Source: Ridgeia piscesae | Taxonomy: Eukaryota > Annelida > Polychaeta > Sabellida > Siboglinidae | NCBI GenBank assembly: GCA_025642075.2 | Contig: JAODUO010000065.1 | Span: 607,001-671,000, forward strand | Length of the DNA: 64,000 nucleotides | Direction: 5' to 3' | Part shown: piece by piece, positions 1 to 11,190 of the stretch | Layout of the letters: every line of letters starts with the position of its first letter | How positions within the stretch are numbered: position 1 is the stretch's first letter | The notes under the pieces: generated by a model | The model's database searches: none | What the model was told of the DNA's origin: nothing | The model's input: only the letters and a program-made list of their open reading frames with translations | Position numbers and translations under genes: made by a program

Positions 1-2196
1 ATCTCTTACATGTACCAGGACTAGCTGGAGCTTATTTTTTAAACATGTACCAGGACTAGCTGGAGCTTATCTCTTACATGTCCCTAGGACTAGCTGGAGC
101 TTATCTCTTACATGTACCAGGACTAGCTGGAGCTTATCTCTTACATGTACCAGGACTAGCTGGAGCTTATCTCTTACATGTACCAGGACTAGCTGGAGCT
201 TATCTCTTACATGTACCAGGACTAGCTGGAGCTTATTTTTTAAACATATACCAGGACTAGCTGGAGCTTATCTCTTACATGTACCAGGACTAGCTGGAGC
301 TTATCTCTTACATGTACCAGGACTAGCTGGAGCTTATATCTTACATGTACCAGGACTAGCTGGAGCTTATCTCTTACATGTACCAGGACTAGCTGGAGCT
401 TATCTCTTACATGTACCAGGACTAGCTGGAGCTTATCTCTTACATGTACCAGGACTAGCTGGAGCTTATTTTTTAAACATGTACCAGGACTAGCTGGTGC
501 TTATCTTTAACATATACCAGGACTAGCTGGTGCTTATCTCTTACATTACCAGGACTAGCTGGAGCTTATCTTTTAAATATACCAGGACTAGCTGGAGCTT
601 ATCTCTTACATGTACCAGGACTAGCTGGAGCTTATCTCTTACATGTACCAGGACTAGCTGGAGCTTATCTTTTAAATATACCAGGACTAGCTGGAGCTTA
701 TCTCTTACATGTACCAGGACTAGCTGGAGCTTATCTCTTACATGTACCAGGACTAGCTGGAGCTTATCTCTTACATGTACCAGGACTAGCTGGTGCTTAT
801 CTCTTACATGTACCAGGACTAGCTGGAGCTTATCTCTTACATGTACCAGGACTAGCTGGAGCTTATCTCTTACATGTACCAGGACTAGCTGGAGCTTATC
901 TCTTACATGTACCAGGACTAGCTGGAGCTTATCTCTTACATGTACCAGGACTAGCTGGAGCTTATCTCTTACATGTACCAGGACTAGCTGGAGCTTATAT
1001 CTTACATGTACTAGGACTAGCTGGAGCTTATATCTTACATGTACCAGGACTAGCTGGAGCTTATCTCTTACATGTACCAGGACTAGCTGGAGCTTATCTC
1101 TTACATGTACCAGGACTAGCTGGAGCTTATCTCTTACATGTACCAGGACTAGCTGGAGCTTATCTCTTACATGTACCAGGACTAGCTGGAGCTTATCTTT
1201 TAAATATACCAGGACTAGCTGGAGCTTATCTCTTACATGTACCAGGACTAGCTGGAGCTTATCTTTTAAATATACCAGGACTAGCTGGAGCTTATCTCTT
1301 ACATGTACCAGGACTAGCTGGTGCTTATCTCTTACATATACCAGGACTAGCTGGAGCTTATCTTTTAAATATACCAGGACTAGCTGGAGCTTATCTCTTA
1401 CATATACCAGGACTAGCTGGAGCTTATCTCTTACATGTACCAGGACTAGCTGGAGCTTATCTTTTAAATATACCAGGACTAGCTGGAGCTTATCTCTTAC
1501 ATGTACCAGGACTAGCTGGAGCTTATCTCTTACATGTACCAGGACTAGCTGGAGCTTATCTCTTACATGTACCAGGACTAGCTGGTGCTTATCTCTTACA
1601 TGTACCAGGACTAGCTGGAGCTTATCTCTTACATGTACCAGGACTAGCTGGAGCTTATCTCTTACATGTACCAGGACTAGCTGGTGCTTATCTCTTACAT
1701 GTACCAGGACTAGCTGGAGCTTATCTCTTACATGTACCAGGACTAGCTGGAGCTTATCTCTTACATGTACCAGGACTAGCTGGTGCTTATCTCTTACATG
1801 TACCAGGACTAGCTGGAGCTTATCTTTTAAATATACCAGGACTAGCTGGAGCTTATCTCTTACATGTACCAGGACTAGCTGGAGCTTATCTCTTACATGT
1901 ACCAGGACTAGCTGGAGCTTATCTCTTACATGTACCAGGACTAGCTGGAGCTTATTTCTTACATGTACCAGGACTAGCTGGTGCTTATCTCTTACATGTA
2001 CCAGGACTAGCTGGAGCTTATCTCTTACATGTACCAGGACTAGCTGGTGCTTATCTCTTACATGTACCAGGACTAGCTGGAGCTTATCTCTTACATGTAC
2101 CAGGACTAGCTGGAGCTTATCTCTTACATGTACCAGGACTAGCTGGAGCTTATCTCTTACATGTACCAGGACTAGCTGGTGCTTATCTCTTACATG
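1..2196. repeat. 33-bp minisatellite in FCSK intron, ~66 copies
   Basis: Tandem 33-bp unit whose core is accaggactagctggagctt. Variants include a ttttaaat(at) version and gctggtgctt. It runs off the left window edge and ends sharply at 2196. The period is a multiple of 3, so long fake ORFs of an 11-residue repeat arise on both strands. It sits in the intron upstream of FCSK exon A. Confidence 0.97.
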
Positions 2197-2620
2197 GGTT
2201 TGTATTGTCCATGTCCTAGCAAATGTCAACACGATACTGTTGCTTCACATAATGAATACATAAGTAATACAACTTTCCACAATGGCACCCATCGATCACA
2301 GTCATTTTGTGCAGTCCTGATCTTTATGGAGAGGTTTTGCTGTGTAACAACGTATAAACAACGACAATGGACGACCATTGTACAGGATTGTATAATGTTA
2401 TGTTCCCTGCTGGTGCTGTTGGTATGCATGAATGCTTACTCGTCACAGAGCCAGTGATGCATACTGGCTTTTCTGTCTAAACAAACATAATGAATGCATG
2501 TATCATGTGTCCATGGGGTGCATCCAGTGACAGTGTGTGTCAGTTACCCTCATTGAAATAGCCACAATAAGCTAAATGTTGTGTGAATCACACAGACTTC
2601 ATTGAGGCTTCTCTTTGCAG
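2197..2620 (+). other. Intron sequence upstream of FCSK exon A
   Basis: Single-copy-looking intron between the 33-bp array and exon A. Nothing further is recognised. Confidence 0.6.
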
Positions 2621-2761
2621 GAGCTCTTCTCAAGGCTGCGTTCTGCTGCGCTGGCATCATTGATTTCCCATCATGCACTGCAGGCCTGTCACAGCAGTTG
2701 GCGGATAAATATGGAGGAGGGTTTGAATTGCACACCTGGTCCTTCCTGCCCCACGGCTCAG
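2621..2761 (+). CDS. FCSK: FCSK exon A (first exon in window)
   Basis: The acceptor is ctctttgcag. The exon starts in phase 1 (two bases complete a Gly codon) and reads [10 protein letters not shown]...[17 protein letters not shown]. It ends TCAG followed by gcaagt, a GC rather than GT donor; only this cut gives the expected PHGSGLGTSS join with the next exon. The upstream exon lies beyond the 33-bp satellite, outside the window. Confidence 0.88.
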
Positions 2762-5700
2762 GCAAGTCACATGACATCAACTGTCAGCTGACTTCTAGTG
2801 ATCCGTTGTACAAATAAATTATTTTAAAAAGTTAAGTTACTTTTTTTATAAAAAGTATATAATAAAATAAAATAAATATCAAATAAATATTTAAAGTTTA
2901 TGTTATTAGAAATGGTAATTTTAAAATGTATTATTTTATGTAATAATAATAATATGAGTCATAAAGAGTGATAACACGTGAACTGTTGACAGGCCTGGGG
3001 ACCAGCAGTATATTGGCGGGAGCAATCATTGCAGTGTTGTGGACTGCGTCCGGTCGACAGTATGATCTGAGTACTCTCAACCATGCTGTAGGTTCAACAT
3101 CTTGTCATTTACGTCTAACAGTTTCTGCCCGACACAACTTGGTTTATTGTCTGATCTACAAAAAGTGCTGTCTCACAATTCCAGTGTGAAATAATGCTAT
3201 ATGGTATAGAGTATACACATATTATTATATAATTACTACGTCACAAAACATGTTTTGACAAATGAATGATTTTTAAATATATTTTATGTTTATCTGTTAA
3301 ATGTCAATGTTTTGCACACATGTTGCATGCTTAATATTAATAGTAGTAATAATATTTTAATAGTAGTAATAGTAATTGTAAGAAGGAGCTGATTACTGAT
3401 TGTTGGCGCAGCTACAAAGAATGCAGATTTACCTACATTGAGCTTAGTTTTAGGAACAAAACGCTGTTTGGAAATGGATGATTTAAGGGATGTGAGGACG
3501 CTGTAACAGATTAAGAAGTATATGTATGTTAGTTGTTGAATAGAATGACTACGGTAACTGTACCCAATTTGAATTTAATTTGATATACAACTGGAAGCCA
3601 ATATCAGTTTCTATAAATGGTATAATGATTACATTTAACAAGGAAGGTTTATTAAAACATATGGTCACAAATGGTTGTGAAAAGACCTACACAGAAGCCT
3701 ACACTTATAGACATAATAATACTTATAAATAGAATACGTCTCACCTGGTGTCACACTTGTGTCAAATGGTGTCATTTTGGTCCAATGTCATGTTGGTGTC
3801 ATTCCACTCACATTGGTGTCAGTTGGTATCATTTTGTGTCACTGGATGTCATGCAGGTGCTGAACCTGGAGCAGATGTTGACTACAGGAGGGGGTTGGCA
3901 GGATCAGATCGGGGGGCTCGTCCCTGGGATCAAGATTGGTCACTCAAATCCTGAACTGCCGCTTCACATTGAAATGACCTTCCCCCCAATCTCGGACGAC
4001 ACTGTCCAAGCCTTCAATGACCGCCTCCTGTTGGTCTACACTGGCAAGACTCGCCTGGCTAAGAACTTACTGCAGGTGAGTACTTACTACAGGTAAGACC
4101 TTACTACAGGTAAGACCTTACTACAGGTGAGTACTTACTACAGGTAAGACCTTACTGCAGGTGAGTACTTACTACAGGTAAGACCTTACTACAGGTAAGA
4201 TCTTACTACAGGTAAGATATTACTACAGGTGAGTACTTACTACAGGTGAGACATTACTACAGGTGAGACCTTACTACAGGTAAGACCTTACTACAGGTAA
4301 GATCTTACTACAGGTAAGATCTTACTACAGGTGAGTACTTACTAGAGGTGAGACCTTACTACAGGTAAGACCTTACTACAGGTAAGATCTTACTACAGGT
4401 GAGTACTTACTACAGGTGAGACCTTACTACAGGTAAGACCTTACTACAGGTAAGATCTTACTACAGGTGAGTACTTACTACAGGTGAGACCTTACTAGAG
4501 CTAAAAATTTACTGCAGGTGAGTACTTACTTACTACAGGTAAGACCTTACTACAGGTAAGACCTTACTACAGGTAAGACCTTACTAGAGCTAAGAATTTA
4601 CTGCAGGTGAGTACTTACTTACTACAGGTAAGACCTTACTACAGATAAGACCTTACTAGAGCTAAACATTTACTGCAGGTGAGTACTTACTTACTACAGG
4701 TAAGACCTTACTACAGGTAAGACCTTACTACAGGTAAGACCTTACTACAGGTAAGATCTTACTAGAGCTAAGAACTTACTGCTTTGAGCAATCCTGATGA
4801 TTGAATACTCTATTTGCTGCTATATAAGAACTAACCTTTTTACTTTTCTTCTTACTTCTGTACTTAATAGACTCTATGGTCAACTTCTCTTGCCCTAGGG
4901 GTGTCTTGCATGATAGTTTTTGAGATGTTCTCGTGACGATGCCAAAGTGAGAGAGCTCACCTTGTGGTTTTGGCGTAACCTAGTGCAGTGCTGTCACCTG
5001 GTGGCATGTAACTCATGCCGAGATCGCTTGTGATCCGGCAATGTTTTCCACAACTGACTTCATGCTCATAGTATATCCAGAAAACAGACTTTTCAAAGCC
5101 AGCACCATGACTGCTTCCATTTAATGTCAATTTTTAAAATGTTTGTGATTTTGGGGTTGTCGTTTTATTGCATTGCATAATACATATGTACATGCATATT
5201 GTTACAGTTATTAGAATTGTTTGGCTAAATTTGTCCTTTAAAGAAAAACTGCATAATTTACTGGCATAATCATCTTAGCTTTAGATAGTTATATTTGGAT
5301 TCCCTGGAGTTGGTTTTCAAACTAATAATACCGCTGTATAAAACAATAGTTAGGCCTCACTTAGAATATTGTATACAAGCATGGAGGCCATATCGCAAGA
5401 AGGATATTGATATGCTAGAAAGAGTACAAAGGAGAGCAACCAAAATGATACCAAAACTCAGGAATATTAGTTATGAAATGCGTCTAAAAGAATGTGGTTT
5501 AACAACACTAGAAACCAGAAGATTGAGAGGAGATCAGATTGAGGTGTTTAAAATATTGAATGGATATGAAAATATTGACAGAAATATTTTTTCACAGTCA
5601 AGGAAGAGAGAAGGACTAGAGGACATGGAGTTACATTAGCAAAGAAGCAGTGTAGACTAGATATTAGAAAATTTTAATTTTCACAAAGAACAGTAAACGA

Positions 5701-8700
5701 ATGGAACAGATTATCAGCTGATTGTGTAGGTGCTAGTAGTGTTAATATATTTTAAAATAAAATCGACATATACCTAAGACGGGCGGGGTATACTTAGATA
5801 GATAGGTTGGACTCTCGATAAGCCAAATGGCTTCCTAGTCCACCTGCCATCTAGAGTTGAATCTCTAGGTGGCAATCTTGTTAAATCTTGTTAAGTATGG
5901 GCTGCAGGCATCTGTGCATTTCCCACAGTTCACACTCACTACCAGTGCGGTCAGTTAGGACAGAGTCCACTGGTCAACTCCTGTTGATTGCAGGCGTACT
6001 CTAGTCATGTCAGAGAGGTCAACTGATCTATTCCTCTGTGCTGTAGAATGTCATCAGGAACTGGTACGCCCGCGACCCCACAATAGTGACAACAGAAGAC
6101 AACTTGGTCGACAATGCCTGGCAGTGTGCCAAGGCGTTTGAGCAGGGTGAGTGAGACAGGGTGTTTGAACAGGATGAGTGAGACAGGGTGAGTGAGACAG
6201 GGTGAGTGAGACAGGGTGAGTGAGACAGGGTGTTTGAGCAGGGTGAGTGAGACAGGGTGAGTGAGACAGGGTGTTTGAACAGGGTGAGTGAGACAGGGTG
6301 TTTGAGCAGGGTGAGTGAGACAGCGTGAGTGAGACAGGGTGTTTGAACAGGGTGAGTGAGACAGGGCGTTTGAGCAGGGTGAGTGAGACCGGGTGAGTGA
6401 GACAGGGTGTTTGAACAGGGTGAGTGAGATAGGGTGTTTGAACAGGGTGAGTGAGACAGGGCGTTTGAGCAGGGTGAGTGAGACAGGGTGAGTGAGACAG
6501 GGTGTTTGAACAGGGTGAGTGAGACAGGGTGTTTGAACAGGGTGAGTGAGACAGGGTGTTTGAACAGGGTGAGTGAGACAGGGTGAGTGAGACAGGGTGT
6601 TTGAGCAGGGCGAGTGAGAAGGCATTTGAGCATGGTGAATGAGATAGTGAGACAGGGCATTTGAGCAGGTTGAGTGAGATAATGCTACAGGGTATTTGAG
6701 CAGGTTAAGTGAGATAATGCTACAGGCATTTGAGCAGGTTGAGTGAGATAATGCTACCGGGCATTTGAGCAGGTTGAGTGAGATAATGCTACAGGGCATT
6801 TGAGCAGGTTGAGTGAGATAATGCTACAGGCATTTGAGCAGGTTGAGTGAGATAATGCTACCGGGCATTTGAGCAGGTTGAGTGAGATAATGCTACAGGC
6901 AGTTGAACAGGTTGAGTGAGATAATGCTACAGGCATTTGAGCAGGTTGAGTGAGATAAAGCTACATGGCATTTGAGCAGGTTGAGTGAGATAATGCTACA
7001 GGGCATTTGAGCAGGTTGAGTGAGATAATGCTACAGGGCATTTGAGCAGGTTGAGTGAGATAATGCTACAGGGCATTTGAGAAGGTTGAGTGAGATAATG
7101 CTACAGGGCATTTGAGCAGGTTGAGTGAGATAATGCTACAGGGCATTTGAGCAGGTTGAGTGAGATAATGCTGCAGGGCATTTGAGCAGGTTGAGTGAGA
7201 TAATGCTACAGGCATTTGAGCAGGTTGAGTGAGATAATGCTACAGGGCATTTGAGCAGGTTGAGTGAGATAATGCTACAGGGCATTTGAGCAGGTTGAGT
7301 GAGATAATGCTACAGGGCATTTGAGCAGGTTGAGTGAGATAATGCTACAGGCATTTGAGCAGGTTGAGTGAGATAATGCTACAGGCATTTGAGCAGGTTG
7401 AGTGAGATAATGCTACATGGCATTTGAGCAGGTTGAGTGAGATAATGCTACAGGGCATTTGAGCAGGTTGAGTGAGATAAAGCTACATGGCATTTGAACA
7501 GGTTGAGTGAGATAATGCTACAGGCATTTGAGCAGGTTGAGTGAGATAATGCTACAGGGCATTTGAACAGGTTGAGTGAGATAATGCTACAGGCATTTGA
7601 GCAGGTTGAGTGAGATAAAGCTACATGGCATTTGAACAGGTAGGGCATTTGAGCAGGTTGAGTGAGATAATGCTACAGGGCATTTGAGCAGGTTGAGTGA
7701 GATAATGCTACAGGCATTTGAGCAGGTTGAGTGAGATAATGCTACAGGGCATTTGAACAGGTTGAGTGAGATAAAGCTACATGACATTTGAGCCTCCTAA
7801 GGCTACAATGCTATAAAAGACTGCACTTTCTAGCTTTAGTTGATCAAGATTAGATGCCCCAAAAATAAACACAAATTTATGCCATTTTAGTGGGGGTGAA
7901 ACTGGGAACTACTTCACTGTGTATGATTGTTGATGGTCCTGTTACTAGGCGACCTGGCCGGGGTGGGACGCTGTATGGACACCTACTGGCAGCAGAAAAA
8001 GACAATGGCGCCAGGGTGTGAACCCCAGGTCGTGTCCCAGATGATGTCCCTGTTGAAGGAACACACCCTGGGGTGTGTGATGGCAGGGGCGGGAGGGGGT
8101 GGATTCGTCTACCTCCTCATGAAGCAACCAAACATGGCCGACCTTGTCCACCAGCTCATTGGCAGTCTGCAGGTGAGTGATGCCAAACAGTCATCGTTTA
8201 TAACGGTTAAACAATTTATTTGGTTGAAATGTTCTAATTTGATCATTCCTTGATACTGATGTTATTATAAGCTTTTATGCTTTATTAAATTTATTAAAAA
8301 TTTGTATGTGGGGTTTGTTAGGTGGTTTTTGGGCCCCACTTGTACAACGCATCTGTGCTTGTAAGGCGATTTGCTTTCATTATCTAGGCCAACTGCAATG
8401 CCCCTGGTCATGTTTACCAATTTCCCAAAGGGCATTACCAATTTCCACACACACCTGTTTTCTTGCTATTTATTTCTTCATAAACCGAGCAAAGTGCAAC
8501 AGGACATCAGCGGTGAGTAAAAGGAATCTTCCCAATTTTGCATTCACCATGTGTACATCTTTGGTTTTTCATCAGAAGATTGTGTCGAAAATTGACTCAA
8601 TGGCTTTTGTGTCATTTGTTACTCTTGTGTATGGCTATTCAGATGGCCTAATTCTTTGGAGAAAAAAGATATTTTATTCTGTCTTACTTTCCTGCAGGGC

Positions 8701-8796
8701 TCCGAGACCATGACAGTGCATAAGGCCTGTGTTGACACAACGGGTATGACCGTGATGGTGGAAGGTGAAGGTCGTGTCAATATCAAGGTCAACTAG
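2621..8796 (+). CDS. FCSK: L-fucose kinase, C-terminal part (six last coding exons; 5' part outside window)
   Basis: Fucokinase phosphorylates L-fucose at C1 with ATP, the first step of the cytosolic salvage route to GDP-fucose. Six exons join in phase: 2621-2761, 2993-3087, 3857-4075, 6047-6146, 7949-8172, 8698-8796. They encode about 291 C-terminal residues, the GHMP-kinase region. Visible motifs are the glycine/serine ATP-binding loop [11 protein letters not shown] (exon B), [12 protein letters not shown] and [13 protein letters not shown] (exon C), and the C-terminal GHMP motif [12 protein letters not shown] (exon E). The match to vertebrate FCSK is collinear to the stop. The first intron uses a GC donor. 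Introns after exons C and D are filled with minisatellites built on their own 5' splice sites. The gene is convergent with PHKB. Family recognition comes from memory of the family; exon edges come from frame and splice signals. The N-terminal pyrophosphorylase-like half is not in the window. Confidence 0.93.
2993..3087 (+). CDS. FCSK: FCSK exon B, ATP-binding glycine loop
   Basis: The acceptor is gttgacag and the donor gtaggt. The exon encodes [16 protein letters not shown] and ends ...LNHA. The GLGTSS loop, completed across the A/B junction, is the GHMP motif 2 phosphate-binding loop. The donor lies three bases upstream of the apparent GTA codon; this cut gives HA|VLNLEQ in frame with exon C. 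Confidence 0.9.
3088..3856 (+). other. FCSK intron B/C
   Basis: AT-rich intron with short TAA/TAG-rich runs near 3340-3380 and a stretch of gtgtca-type short repeats at 3745-3850 just before the exon C acceptor. No exon is seen. Confidence 0.6.
3857..4075 (+). CDS. FCSK: FCSK exon C
   Basis: Acceptor gtcatgcag, donor CTGCAG|gtgagt. The exon is 73 codons, phase 0 to 0, reading [20 protein letters not shown] ... [17 protein letters not shown]. These are strongly conserved fucokinase motifs. The last bases of this exon and its donor are the seed of the repeat array that follows. Confidence 0.95.
4076..4782 (+). repeat. 17-bp minisatellite derived from the FCSK exon C donor
   Basis: About 40 units of gtaagaccttactacag and variants with gtgagtactt. 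Each unit starts with a 5' splice consensus and ends in AG. Units with gagctaagaatttactgcag at about 4495-4520, 4584-4605, 4658-4680 and 4764-4782 re-copy the end of exon C (gctaagaacttactgcag) with the donor. The array starts at the exon boundary itself. Confidence 0.93.
4783..5294 (+). other. FCSK intron between donor array and LINE
   Basis: No exon or clear repeat is seen. Confidence 0.5.
5295..5893 (+). mobile_element. CR1/L2-like LINE, 3' end of reverse transcriptase ORF plus 3' tail
   Basis: The 114-residue ORF contains [54 protein letters not shown]: the typical C-terminal part of a non-LTR reverse transcriptase. After a stop/frameshift at 5637 the sequence continues as [24 protein letters not shown] text. 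The 3' end has a hairpin (ccatctagag / ctctaggtgg) and two copies of a 10-bp tail, aatcttgtta. It is 5'-truncated and non-functional, in sense orientation in an FCSK intron. Confidence 0.85.
6047..6146 (+). CDS. FCSK: FCSK exon D
   Basis: Acceptor ctgtgctgtag, donor GAGCAGG|gtgagt. The exon is 100 nt, phase 0 to 1, reading [18 protein letters not shown] ... WQCAKAFEQ. Its terminal GCGTTTGAGCAGG recurs in the minisatellite downstream. Confidence 0.93.
6147..7792 (+). repeat. Minisatellite derived from the FCSK exon D donor
   Basis: It starts exactly at the donor of exon D. The first part (to about 6620) alternates gtgagtgagacagg with gtgtttgagcagg, i.e. the exon end GCGTTTGAGCAGG plus gtgagt. 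The second part (about 6620-7792) is a 33-35-bp unit, gcatttgagcaggttgagtg followed by agataatgctacagg, about 34 copies. It fills most of the intron between exons D and E. Confidence 0.94.
7949..8172 (+). CDS. FCSK: FCSK exon E with GHMP C-terminal motif
   Basis: The acceptor is ctgttactag and the donor CTGCAG|gtgagt; 224 nt, phase 1 to 0. It reads [20 protein letters not shown] ... [12 protein letters not shown] ... [16 protein letters not shown] is the conserved GHMP motif 3. Confidence 0.95.
8173..8697 (+). other. FCSK intron E/F
   Basis: Ordinary intron with a pyrimidine-rich tract (tctgtcttactttcctgcag) at its acceptor. The 135-residue open frame across it has no recognisable similarity. 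Confidence 0.6.
8698..8796 (+). CDS. FCSK: FCSK last coding exon F with stop
   Basis: Acceptor ttcctgcag. The exon is 33 codons including the TAG stop at 8794-8796 and ends ...[12 protein letters not shown]. Its end is collinear with the vertebrate fucokinase C-terminus. Confidence 0.88.
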   Translation, partial: GSETMTVHKACVDTTGMTVMVEGEGRVNIKVN

Positions 8797-9712
8797 CAAA
8801 CCAAAGACAAATGGCATTACTGGTACATTGTTTTATACATATCAAAGGTGTGGAAGTGATCAGTATGAAGGGTTTAGCTAGTTTCACTACGGCTAAGTTA
8901 AATTCTGTGATGCAACAAAAATAATGTCTACATTATTCTACGATGCCATGCCATCCTTGCGTGCCAGCTCTTCTCTACCCCCGGTACATCCTTTTCAAAA
9001 AATCCTCTTTTAACGTCAGCCAATGAAATCGACCACAAGGTATTTTGGATGATTTCAGCCATATGTTGCTTATGTTACATGCCATGTTTAGGACATGAAT
9101 GGGTCATTATATTGGGATTCCCACCAATCAAATTGGGATGGGTATTTGCACTGTTCCCATGACTGACACAGTATCGAAGTCAATTGCAATAATTGTATAG
9201 TTCAACAAAGCCCACTCCCCAGCTTTACAGAGACAACCGGCCAGGGGTAACGCAATGACCCCTGGCTTGCAAGGATGTGCTGTTCCAATGTATCTTATCA
9301 ATAGGATAGACAGTGCTACCACCTGGTGGTAATCATGCAAATATTAACTTTCTAGTTTTAGCATTCTGCAGCTGCAGTATGGGATAGATATTAACAATTT
9401 CACTAACAATACTATACTGGCAATACTTTTGTATATATTCAGTTCCATACAGTTTGAATACTAACCATGCATTGAATACTGGGATAGGAAGTACACATTT
9501 TAATTCTAGTTTTATATATATACATGTATGGTGTATTTGCACAACTGCAAAGTTAATCATTTTTATCATTTTATGTGTAAAGTTATATCCAAATCTCTGT
9601 GTTGTTTGAGGAGATATTGGGAACACTGCCATAAGCACCTACCTCTGTACACTTATAGTCTATCTGTAATAGGTACACTGTACACCGAATAAAATATTGT
9701 GTTTCTGAACTT
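8797..9712 (+). other. FCSK: FCSK 3' untranslated region (inferred)
   Basis: This is non-coding sequence after the FCSK stop. A canonical AATAAA lies at 9688-9693, so cleavage is expected near 9710. No coding potential is seen. The exact end is inferred from the signal alone. Confidence 0.5.
9688..9693 (+). terminator. FCSK: Polyadenylation signal AATAAA, candidate for FCSK
   Basis: Perfect AATAAA about 890 nt after the FCSK stop, with T/GT-rich sequence just downstream (gtgtttctgaacttgttggt). It is the best canonical hexamer on this strand before the PHKB end. Confidence 0.55.
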
Positions 9713-11106
9713 GTTGGTGTTGTCTTAAATAAGCACATTTTTTTGAATTTGCCCGACTATGCAAAGTAAGGGTATGTTCGGGTTCTGATATAACACAGTA
9801 TCCCCAGGACTGCTCAAAGTACTTTCCACTTTATTCTGTGGCAGATCTTTTCAAGCGAACATCATGTTGACTTCTCTGGGGAGAATTCAGCCATGCTACA
9901 ATTAATGTGCTGACTAGTTGTATGCAAATATCCACCATAGCATGTAGTCAGTTGCTCATTCATACAGCCAAGTGAACTGGAAACAATATGGAGAGAACAT
10001 ACTTGTCCATGGTTCAACACAACAGCAGTGGATTTAATTAAACCTGGGTTCTCTAGTCTAGAATGAATGCCTAGTGCTGTAGGCATTGAATAATTGTGCT
10101 CCGAGTGGTGAATTCAATGCATATGCGTTTTTGTGGAATGGCTAGCTGCTTTTAACAATTTGTTCTAGAAATCAGTCATTTTGAGTATGCACCCTATACT
10201 GGATCTATTTTGTATTCACTCCCTCAGTATGTATCTACCTGTGTACTACATAAAGATAAGGTAACACTAAAAATTAAGAATGACATGGATTTTGAATTAT
10301 GCTTTGATATCATGACAGTGATGTCAAAGAAAGTGTGAGAGTGGTGTGTGTGTGTGTAAATATATCCCAAACAAGTCTACAATATCTTCAAACCAATGGC
10401 ATTTATGAATTTGTTCACCAGACCTGTTTTTACTGCAGATTGATTAAAGGCAGGAACATCGATATTTAAACTAGTGGTGGTAGATAAAATTTGCAAACTA
10501 AAACACATACTGAACAATTAATAAACAAATCTAATGAGGCTGAACACAAATTTATGCTCATCAAACTATCATGCCACGTGGCATCATGTTTTCATTATAA
10601 TCATGTCATTATTTTTTTTGCAGCAACCAAGCAAAATTTAATGTACTTTTTAAACTGTAAAAACAGTTGTGGAATATTTAAACATTCATGAGATGCTAAT
10701 AAGTTTTTTTCTCGAAATCTAGACACCTACGCATAAAGTAACCAACATTTTGAGGAATGTATTTTACATAAAAAGCAGGAACTTGATTTTATCCTTTCAA
10801 CACGTTTGCATTTTCTTCTTAAGTATTTTAATATTTTAACTAAACAACAGAAATGAATTAAGAATACTGATGTAACTTGGGGAAACTTGAATATAGCAAC
10901 ATTTCAGAATATATAAAATGCCTCCAAAACACCACAGCATGTGACCTCAGAGAAACAGAATAAAACAAATATAGTGCAATTGCTTTGTATTTTATAAGAC
11001 ATTATCAATGTGCATTCAGTTTTAAGAAGTCATGCAACTACGCTAGTTGCTGAGCTCAAAATACTATAAACAAAACACAAGATGCTCACTTTGATACTGC
11101 AACATC

Positions 11107-11190
11107 ATTCCTATTCAGAACGACAACATTCCTATTCAGAACGACAACATTCCTATTCAGAATGACAACATTCCTATTCAGAATGACAAG
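11107..11190. repeat. Short 21-bp tandem repeat, 4 copies
   Basis: Unit acaacattcctattcagaac with g/a variation at the end, four near-identical copies in the convergent 3' region. Confidence 0.85.

Noticed and set aside
530..2263. 577-residue (+) and 563-residue (-) ORFs made of an 11-residue repeat
   Set aside because: They are by-products of a 33-bp tandem repeat that is open in several frames; no start context, homology or splice support.
6005..7787. Minus-strand ORFs rich in SHSPCSN and similar repeats
   Set aside because: They read the exon D donor minisatellite on the wrong strand; not genes.
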